NCBI GenBank assembly: GCA_902464375.1
Contig: CABQIM010000052.1
Coordinates: 1 to 12,220, forward strand
Reading direction: 5' to 3'
DNA length: 12,220 nucleotides
Origin: an uncultured bacterium
GTDB lineage: Bacteria > Cyanobacteriota > Vampirovibrionia > Gastranaerophilales > Gastranaerophilaceae
Position numbers and translations under genes: made by a program. Below the pieces are notes generated by a model. That model saw only the letters and a program-made list of their open reading frames with translations, searched no databases and was not told where the DNA came from. Positions 7,426 to 12,220 of the stretch are shown here, piece by piece. How positions within the stretch are numbered: the stretch's first letter is position 1; each line of letters begins with the position of its first letter.

Positions 7426-7935
7426 TTATTTACTTAAATAATTAATAATCTTTCCACCGTAATTTTTTGATTTCAGAACTTGAAAACCCTGAAATTCAAT
7501 AGGTCTGTCGCATTCTACAACAATAATTTCACCTTTAATTTTTGATAAAATTCTTTCATACAAATCGCTCATATAAGGTGGATCAATGTATACGACATCG
7601 TATATTTTATCTAATTTCTGAATCAGTTTTTCGCTGTCACCGATTTGCAAATCAGGTTTAATGCCTAATAGTTTATAATTTTTTTTAATGATTTCAGCAG
7701 CTTTTGGATTTTTTTCAAAAACTTTTGTTTCTTTGAAACCTCTGGATAAAGCTTCTAATCCCATTACACCGGAACCGCCAAAAACATCCAGAAAACTTTT
7801 GTTTTCGAATTCTCCAATCATAGAATACAAAGAGTTAAAAACTCCCATTCTAACTTTAGAAAGGGTAGGTCTTGTAATGCTTTCGTCCGGAGCGGCTATT
7901 TTTCGTCCTTTATAAATTCCTGCTGTTATAATCAT
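7426..7935 (-). CDS. rsmD: 16S rRNA (guanine-966-N2)-methyltransferase RsmD
   Basis: RsmD transfers a methyl group from S-adenosylmethionine to N2 of G966 in 16S rRNA during small-subunit assembly. The 169-residue protein shows the family order: an N-terminal IITAGIYKGRKI, TRPT and the VR of the substrate region (21-29), the SAM-binding loop DVFGGSGVMGLEALSRG (50-66), the FEKN acidic strand end (73-76) and the catalytic DPPY (118-121). Its ATG overlaps the TGA of the upstream bioD-like gene (ATGA), so translation is probably coupled; its own SD is weak. It is the last gene of the minus-strand cluster. Confidence 0.95.
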   Translation of the reverse strand: MIITAGIYKGRKIAAPDESITRPTLSKVRMGVFNSLYSMIGEFENKSFLDVFGGSGVMGLEALSRGFKETKVFEKNPKAAEIIKKNYKLLGIKPDLQIGDSEKLIQKLDKIYDVVYIDPPYMSDLYERILSKIKGEIIVVECDRPIEFQGFQVLKSKNYGGKIINYLSK

Positions 7936-8645
7936 AATTCCAATTTTTCTATTTTTACATTAAAAATTTTTTCTATATCAACTCCATTAAGTATTGATGA
8001 TATCAAGTCCTCTGGGGTAATTTTGTTCTTCATATGAGAAATCATACCTAATATTTTTATATTGGTATATTCTTCAATAACTCGTGGAATCGCACTCAAA
8101 AGTGCCTTGGGGCAGTCTTCTGCTATGTTATTAATGATTACACCTCTAATTTCCAATCCTTTTTCCTGAGCTGTATAAATAGAGAGAAGCGTGTCATTAA
8201 TAGAATCTTCTCTTGGAGTAACGACAAATAGAGTCGGTATTAGTAGCTTTTTTACTAAATCCGCGGTCTGAATATTTGCAGCTAGCGGACTTAGTAACCC
8301 ACAATCGCCATCAAGTATTGTACAATCAGAAACACTAGATATTCTCGAAAATTCTCTTGAAATTAGGTCTATATCGATTGGCTCATTTTCAATCTCAGAT
8401 GCAATAAGCGGTTCCATATTGGACTTATATAAATACGAAAAATGGGTATTTATATATGGGTCAATTGTCTTTACAAATGTTAAATCCGGTGATTGCATAA
8501 AGCCATCGTGTTCAATCCCACCTGTCTGAATAGGCTTATATACAGTAGTAGAGTAGCCAAGGCTCTGCATAGTCGCAGCAAGTCCTGCTGTTAAAAACGT
8601 TTTGCCTTCTTTTCTATTTGAAGATGTGATGTATAGATTTAACAT
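7932..8645 (-). CDS. bioD: Dethiobiotin synthetase-like protein (BioD family)
   Basis: BioD closes the ureido ring of dethiobiotin from 7,8-diaminopelargonate, CO2 and ATP. In this 237-residue protein the P-loop lysine and threonine fall at 15-16, KPIQTG at 37-42, D54 in SPDL and DGDCGLLSPL at 112-121, matching the positions of K15, T16, K37, D54 and the EGAGG region in E. coli BioD. The P-loop is unusual: SSNRKEGKT replaces the common GTDTxVGKT, and Asp stands where Glu is normal. No other biotin gene lies nearby. A related AAA_26-type P-loop enzyme is the alternative. No SD precedes the ATG, but an extended -10 lies immediately upstream. The stop overlaps the rsmD start by four bases. Confidence 0.75.
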   Translation of the reverse strand: MLNLYITSSNRKEGKTFLTAGLAATMQSLGYSTTVYKPIQTGGIEHDGFMQSPDLTFVKTIDPYINTHFSYLYKSNMEPLIASEIENEPIDIDLISREFSRISSVSDCTILDGDCGLLSPLAANIQTADLVKKLLIPTLFVVTPREDSINDTLLSIYTAQEKGLEIRGVIINNIAEDCPKALLSAIPRVIEEYTNIKILGMISHMKNKITPEDLISSILNGVDIEKIFNVKIEKLEL

Positions 8646-8651
8646 AAAACT

Positions 8652-8660
8652 ATATTAGCA
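8652..8660 (-). promoter_or_regulatory. Extended -10 promoter before bioD
   Basis: On the minus strand TG-C-TAATAT ends six bases before the bioD ATG, in the 42-base gap after yjbQ. The expected transcript start would be at or beside the ATG, and no SD is present, so a leaderless internal transcript is possible. Confidence 0.4.
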
Positions 8661-8687
8661 TGCCGGAAACATTATTAAAAGCCATCA

Positions 8688-9104
8688 TTAATACACAATC
8701 TGAACGGTAATATTTCTTGAGCGCTGTTTGTTATCAAAATCCAAAAGAACAACTTGTTGCCAAGTTCCAAGGTTCAAAAGTCCGTCTTTTAGGGCTATAT
8801 TTACAGAACTTCCTACAATAGCTGCTCTTACATGTGCGTAACCGTTTCCGTCATGCCAAATCTCGTCATGATGGTATTCTTGACCTGTTGGAGCAATTCT
8901 TTCTAAAGCTTCTTTAAGGTCTTGGATAAGCCCGTTTTCGTATTCGATGGTCGTTATTGCAGATGTACTACCTTGAATTGATACACACACAAGCCCGTCT
9001 TTTAATTCATGTTGGTACACGCAATTTTGTACATGTTTTGTGATGTTGATAATATCGTTATTACCTTGCGTGTTAATTGTAAAACTTTCATTAATTACAG
9101 GCAT
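8688..9104 (-). CDS. yjbQ: YjbQ family protein (UPF0047)
   Basis: This 138-residue protein belongs to the YjbQ/UPF0047 family, some members of which show weak thiamine-phosphate synthase activity; the true role is unclear. Family marks are DGLVCVSIQGSTSA (36-49), YHHDEIWHDGNGYAH (77-91), GSS (98-100) and LGTWQQVVLLDFDN (112-125). The His of the common HTTA motif is replaced (QGSTSA), while the later His residues are kept. The frame is open to 9152, but the ATG at 9104 is chosen because GAGGAG precedes it by a normal spacing and the family starts here. It begins four bases after the rqcP stop, so the two are co-transcribed. Confidence 0.92.
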   Translation of the reverse strand: MPVINESFTINTQGNNDIINITKHVQNCVYQHELKDGLVCVSIQGSTSAITTIEYENGLIQDLKEALERIAPTGQEYHHDEIWHDGNGYAHVRAAIVGSSVNIALKDGLLNLGTWQQVVLLDFDNKQRSRNITVQIVY

Positions 9105-9108
9105 AATT

Positions 9109-9357
9109 TTACTCCTCAATAATTTTATACAAAGAAGAAGCTTCCTGAACACTTACATTTCCTGTTGGAACAACTAACACTTCAACTTTTTCTACTCTGT
9201 TTGAATATTCTATTTCGATAATATCACCGACTTTTAATTGCTTTGCAGGTTTTGCACTGTTTCCGTTAACAAGAATTCTACCCATTTCAGAAACAGTATT
9301 TGCTACTGTACGTCGCTTGATTAAACGTGATACCTTTAAAAATTTATCTAATCTCAT
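9109..9357 (-). CDS. rqcP: S4-domain RNA-binding protein RqcP (YabO)
   Basis: RqcP binds stalled 50S subunits carrying peptidyl-tRNA and works with RqcH to add C-terminal alanine tails in bacterial ribosome-associated quality control. The 82-residue protein is an S4 domain almost alone. MRLDKFLKVSRLIKRRT at the start is nearly identical to B. subtilis YabO, followed by GRILVNG (26-32), AKPAKQLKVGD (35-45) and a short helical tail. Its ATG overlaps the punA TGA (ATGA), and yjbQ follows four bases later, so it is translated within the cluster. RqcH is not in the window. Confidence 0.92.
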   Translation of the reverse strand: MRLDKFLKVSRLIKRRTVANTVSEMGRILVNGNSAKPAKQLKVGDIIEIEYSNRVEKVEVLVVPTGNVSVQEASSLYKIIEE

Positions 9358-10157
9358 ATCTCTTTAATTATTTCTTTTACTAATTTTATAAACTTGTCTT
9401 TTGCTTCTCCTGCCGCTTTGATTACGTCGGCATGCGAAAGTCCTACAGTACTTACTCCTGCTGCAGAGTTGCATATGCAGCTTAAACCGATAACGTTCAT
9501 TCCTGCCCAAGATGCAGTAACAGCCTCCGGAACAGTTGACATACCTACAGCATCTGCGCCAAGAATTCTTGCCATTCTTACTTCCGCAGGGGTCTCATAA
9601 GATGGGCCTGTTAGCGCTATATAAACACCTTTTTGTAGTTTAATGTTAAGCTTTTTACCAATATTTTCAGCTAGTTCTACATATTTTTTTGTGTAAACTT
9701 CACTCATATCAGGGAATCTTTCTCCCATGCCAGAATCATTAGGACCAATTAACGGATTTACTCCCATGTGGTTTATGTGGTCTGTTATAATCATCAAATC
9801 TGCAGGTTTGAAATCCGGATTAACACCACCTGCTGCATTTGTTACAATAAGAGTCTTTACACCAAGTTTTTTCATAACTTTTACCGGAAAAACAACTTTT
9901 TGTATAGAATGACCTTCGTAGAAGTGGAATCTACCTTGCATCATGACAACTTTTTTACCGTTAATGTTTGCAAAAACAAGTCTGCTTTTATGACCTGAAA
10001 CAGTAGATGCTTCAAACCCTGGAATTTCTGAATAAGGTATTGCTATATCACAGTATTCATCTGCCAGTTCGCCAAGTCCTGAACCTAGAATGATACCTAT
10101 TTCCGGTTTAAAATCCCCAATTTTTTCCTTAATAAAATCTGATGCAATATCTAACAT
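9354..10157 (-). CDS. punA: Purine nucleoside phosphorylase, trimeric type
   Basis: The enzyme splits purine (deoxy)nucleosides with phosphate to give free base and (deoxy)ribose 1-phosphate in purine salvage. The 267-residue protein carries GSGLG (25-29), SGHKS (54-58), GRFHFYEGH (75-83), TNAAGG (106-111), FPDMSEVY (148-155), GPSYETPAEVR (184-194) and GMSTVPE (205-211). Asn at 230 in CICNSAAG corresponds to the base-contacting Asn of 6-oxopurine-specific trimeric enzymes, so inosine and guanosine are the likely substrates. The frame extends 17 codons upstream, but the ATG at 10157 has GGGAG ten bases ahead and gives the normal length. It is the first gene of the minus-strand cluster. Confidence 0.96.
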   Translation of the reverse strand: MLDIASDFIKEKIGDFKPEIGIILGSGLGELADEYCDIAIPYSEIPGFEASTVSGHKSRLVFANINGKKVVMMQGRFHFYEGHSIQKVVFPVKVMKKLGVKTLIVTNAAGGVNPDFKPADLMIITDHINHMGVNPLIGPNDSGMGERFPDMSEVYTKKYVELAENIGKKLNIKLQKGVYIALTGPSYETPAEVRMARILGADAVGMSTVPEAVTASWAGMNVIGLSCICNSAAGVSTVGLSHADVIKAAGEAKDKFIKLVKEIIKEI

Positions 10158-10224
10158 AACACTAAATCTCCCGCAGAGTATTCTACTATAAATAAGGTTA
10201 AAATACACTTGGTGACGTGATTTT

Positions 10225-10271
10225 ATTTACAAAACTCAATATTATGTAAATCTTTTGTAACATTTTTTACA
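10225..10271. promoter_or_regulatory. Clustered TTTAC/GTAAA inverted repeats between punA and the orphan membrane genes
   Basis: ATTTACA (10225-10231) and TGTAAAT (10245-10251) form a perfect 7-bp inverted pair 13 bases apart. TGTAA (10256-10260) and TTACA (10267-10271) follow as a second dyad with a six-base spacer. They sit in the divergent gap and could bind a regulator of either direction. Confidence 0.35.
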
Positions 10272-10301
10272 CATAAGTCAATTTTCAACCTTGAGTTGTT
10301 T

Positions 10302-10307
10302 TATACT
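10302..10307 (+). promoter_or_regulatory. Candidate -10 for the orphan membrane gene pair
   Basis: TATACT lies 16 bases before the ATG at 10324, which would give a very short leader holding only the SD (AGGAAG). No good -35 is visible. Confidence 0.3.
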
Positions 10308-10323
10308 TGCAGGAAGAAGTGTT

Positions 10324-10986
10324 ATGAATATACAGCCGATGAATAGCTATAATATTTCCGCTCAAGGGAATCCAAATGGCCGTGGTAACGGCATTGGAAC
10401 ACGTATCACGCAAAAAATTCTTGACGTGTTACCTTCTCATACTCAAAATGAGTCGGCTAAAAAATTGGATAGATGGAATAAAATTGATAACTGGGCATCA
10501 AAGCCTATGCAAAATAGAGGAATAATGGGATTAACGGCACTGCTGACCCAGCCATTCATTGATTATAATAACAAAAAAGTCGATGAAGAGACTCGTAAAA
10601 TGGCATTTCTGAATCGTTGTGCGGTAATTCTTGCCGGCACTACTGTTGGTATGTTTGTTGTGCGTGGACCTCTTTATACTGCAATAGAAAAAATGACGGA
10701 TTTAAAGGGCGAATCCAAATTTAGTAAAGCGCTTCTTCCTAAAAAATATTTGAGTGAAATGTCAAAGAACGAAAAATTTGTAAAGAATTACAGAAGTGCT
10801 TTGTCTATGGCTGTTGCTTTGGGGGCAATGTGTGTTACAAACTTTGTTTTGGACGCTCCGCTAACAATATTTTTAACAAACTATTTTAAAGATAAATTTG
10901 CTGAAAGGCATGAAGAAAAAACGGCGCAAAATTCTACTAAAGACATAAGTATGGTATCGAAAACTGGAGGTGAACATAATGAATAA
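10324..10986 (+). CDS. Small membrane protein of 220 residues, function unknown
   Basis: I do not recognise a named family. The N-terminus (1-25) is rich in Asn and Gly and opens MNIQPMN. Residues 26-60 are polar and helical. Hydrophobic segments lie at about 65-76 (short), 96-113 and 158-185, with a charged stretch (121-157) between them. The tail after 187 is charged and polar. The start at 10324 is preferred over an in-frame ATG at 10291 because AGGAAG precedes it closely. The gene overlaps the next by eight bases, so the two products are probably made together and may form a complex. It is divergent from punA. Confidence 0.85.
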   Translation: MNIQPMNSYNISAQGNPNGRGNGIGTRITQKILDVLPSHTQNESAKKLDRWNKIDNWASKPMQNRGIMGLTALLTQPFIDYNNKKVDEETRKMAFLNRCAVILAGTTVGMFVVRGPLYTAIEKMTDLKGESKFSKALLPKKYLSEMSKNEKFVKNYRSALSMAVALGAMCVTNFVLDAPLTIFLTNYFKDKFAERHEEKTAQNSTKDISMVSKTGGEHNE

Positions 10987-11539
10987 TTCACCTTTACAAA
11001 AAAGTTTGGAATGGGTTTATAATAACTTCAAGAAAAATACTGCTACAATGCTTGTTGTTACAGGTACAATAGGGTGGGGACTTTCATCTCTCGCTCAAAT
11101 AGGTGCTATTATTTTCAACCCAAAAATAAAAAAGGAACAAAAGAGCTTTCTTGTACCACAAGCGTTTTGGGATGCTGCAATAAACATTGGTGCGTTCTTC
11201 TTGATTACGCAATCAACAAAGAAAATTGTTTCAAAAATGGCATCTACCGGTAAAATTGCACCAACAAAAGTTAGAGAATTTTTAAATAAAAACAAAGTTT
11301 ATGGAGATAAAGTCGGTAAATTAGACTTAGATTTGGATGAAGTTCTTAAAAATGAACCAAAATTCCCTAAAGATTCTTATTATTCTTATAAAAACTATGC
11401 TACGACATTGGGTACAGTAGGGGCAAGCATTTTGTCTTCTAATATAGTTACTCCAATATTGAGAAACGCAGCAGCTTCAGATGTTCAGAAAAAATACTTA
11501 AATAACCGTCCTCAATCTAGCGGTAATATGAGAGTTTAA
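10979..11539 (+). CDS. Small membrane protein of 186 residues, function unknown
   Basis: I do not recognise a named family. Hydrophobic segments lie at about 22-46, 61-78 and 141-162, the last ending in SNIVTPILRN. A soluble stretch at 80-140 is rich in Lys, Asp and Pro. The tail (170-186) is polar. The ATG at 10979 has GGAGG (10966-10970) at a suitable distance and starts inside the last codons of the upstream gene, which indicates translational coupling. An in-frame GTG at 10970 lies within the SD and is less likely. No enzymatic motif or signal peptide is seen. Confidence 0.88.
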   Translation: MNNSPLQKSLEWVYNNFKKNTATMLVVTGTIGWGLSSLAQIGAIIFNPKIKKEQKSFLVPQAFWDAAINIGAFFLITQSTKKIVSKMASTGKIAPTKVREFLNKNKVYGDKVGKLDLDLDEVLKNEPKFPKDSYYSYKNYATTLGTVGASILSSNIVTPILRNAAASDVQKKYLNNRPQSSGNMRV

Positions 11540-11557
11540 GAATAAAAAGCAATTTTC

Positions 11558-11566
11558 TGCTATAAT
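11558..11566 (+). promoter_or_regulatory. Extended -10 promoter of lpdA
   Basis: TG-C-TATAAT is a perfect extended -10 located 21 bases before the ATG, in the short gap after the preceding stop. No -35 consensus is seen, which fits an extended -10 promoter. Confidence 0.6.
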
Positions 11567-11587
11567 ATTCTCATAAGGAGAATTATT

Positions 11588-12220
11588 ATGGATTTTGAAT
11601 ACGGAGTTATTGGGGGCGGACCTGCCGGATATACTGCAGCAATGAATTTAGCAAAACAAGGACATAGTGTTGTTTTGTTTGAAAAAGAAAAACTTGGTGG
11701 AACTTGTATGAACAAAGGGTGTATTCCGACAAAATCGCTTCTGCATTCTTCTGAAGTGTTTGCTAACTTAAAAAAAGCTGAAGAATTTGGAATAACATCC
11801 GATATTTCTCAATTTGATTTTGCAAAAGTTGCAGAGAAAAAAGATAAAACAATTGAAAAAATTAGAAAATCATTGGAACTTGCAGTTAAAAATTCGGGCA
11901 TTCAAACTGTTTACACAGAAGCTTGTATAAAAGATAAAAATACGATTAAAACAGAAGAAAAAGAATACACTGTAGGTCAAATAATTTTGGCTGCCGGTTC
12001 TAAACCAAAAGAGATAAAGGGCTTAGAATTTGACCATAAATTCATTCTGTCTTCAGATGATGTTTTGAACCTTACAGCTTTACCAAAATCTGTTTTGATA
12101 GTTGGTTCTGGTGCTATTGGAACAGAGTGGGCAAGAATTTTTTCAAATTTTGGTACAGAAGTTACAATTGTAGAACTTGCAGAAAAATTGATACCACCAG
12201 CGGATATTGAGGTTTCTAAA
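11588..12220 (+). CDS. lpdA: Dihydrolipoamide dehydrogenase, 3' end outside the window
   Basis: This flavoprotein (E3) reoxidises dihydrolipoyl groups of 2-oxoacid dehydrogenase or glycine cleavage complexes with NAD+. The first 211 codons are present, just under half of the usual length. The FAD-binding GGGPAG follows a short strand (9-14). The redox disulfide motif GGTCMNKGCIPTKS has Cys at 40 and 45. The second nucleotide-binding loop reads VGSGAIGTEWA, where family members usually have IGxEFA or similar. An AAGGAG ribosome site precedes the ATG by seven bases. Other pyridine nucleotide-disulfide oxidoreductases such as mercuric or glutathione reductases are less likely, given the CMNKGCIPTK form. 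Confidence 0.92.
   Translation, partial: MDFEYGVIGGGPAGYTAAMNLAKQGHSVVLFEKEKLGGTCMNKGCIPTKSLLHSSEVFANLKKAEEFGITSDISQFDFAKVAEKKDKTIEKIRKSLELAVKNSGIQTVYTEACIKDKNTIKTEEKEYTVGQIILAAGSKPKEIKGLEFDHKFILSSDDVLNLTALPKSVLIVGSGAIGTEWARIFSNFGTEVTIVELAEKLIPPADIEVSK

Noticed and set aside
9727..9998. Plus-strand frames opposite punA
   Set aside because: They are antisense to an unambiguous punA and have no SD or family match.

Overview
The window is AT-rich bacterial DNA with short intergenic gaps, Shine-Dalgarno (SD) sites of the AGGAG type at many starts, and housekeeping genes mixed with proteins I cannot assign to a family. The Asn/Gln-rich protein N-termini and orphan membrane proteins lying between genes such as era, punA, rqcP and rsmD resemble what I remember of gut Vampirovibrionia (Gastranaerophilales, 'Melainabacteria'). 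That placement is inferred from memory of similar proteins and was not searched.

Layout. Positions 1-266 hold no convincing gene, and a bulged hairpin at 267-300 is a probable terminator. A 707-residue protein of unknown function lies on the minus strand (325-2448). It diverges from era (2585-3481, plus), which is followed by a large GH13 glucan-active enzyme (3548-5830) and a terminator hairpin (5849-5884). A 232-base leader (5885-6116) then precedes a 413-residue orphan membrane protein (6117-7358). The leader holds a 22-codon ORF, a long-range 10-bp stem, and a 7-base segment exactly complementary to the downstream ribosome binding site. It is the best candidate in the window for an undescribed regulatory element.

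A compact minus-strand cluster runs punA, rqcP, yjbQ, bioD-like, rsmD (10157 down to 7426). It has two ATGA overlaps, a 4-base gap and one 42-base gap; the longer gap holds an extended -10 element in front of bioD. The cluster joins purine salvage, ribosome rescue, a YjbQ-family protein, a cofactor-type P-loop enzyme and 16S rRNA methylation. Divergent from punA, two overlapping genes (10324-10986 and 10979-11539) encode small membrane proteins of unknown function. The window ends inside a dihydrolipoamide dehydrogenase gene (from 11588) with its own extended -10 promoter.

The core genes can be named with confidence. The 707-, 413-, 220- and 186-residue proteins cannot, and they are probably lineage-specific. 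No tRNA, rRNA, CRISPR array, insertion sequence or phage gene was seen.
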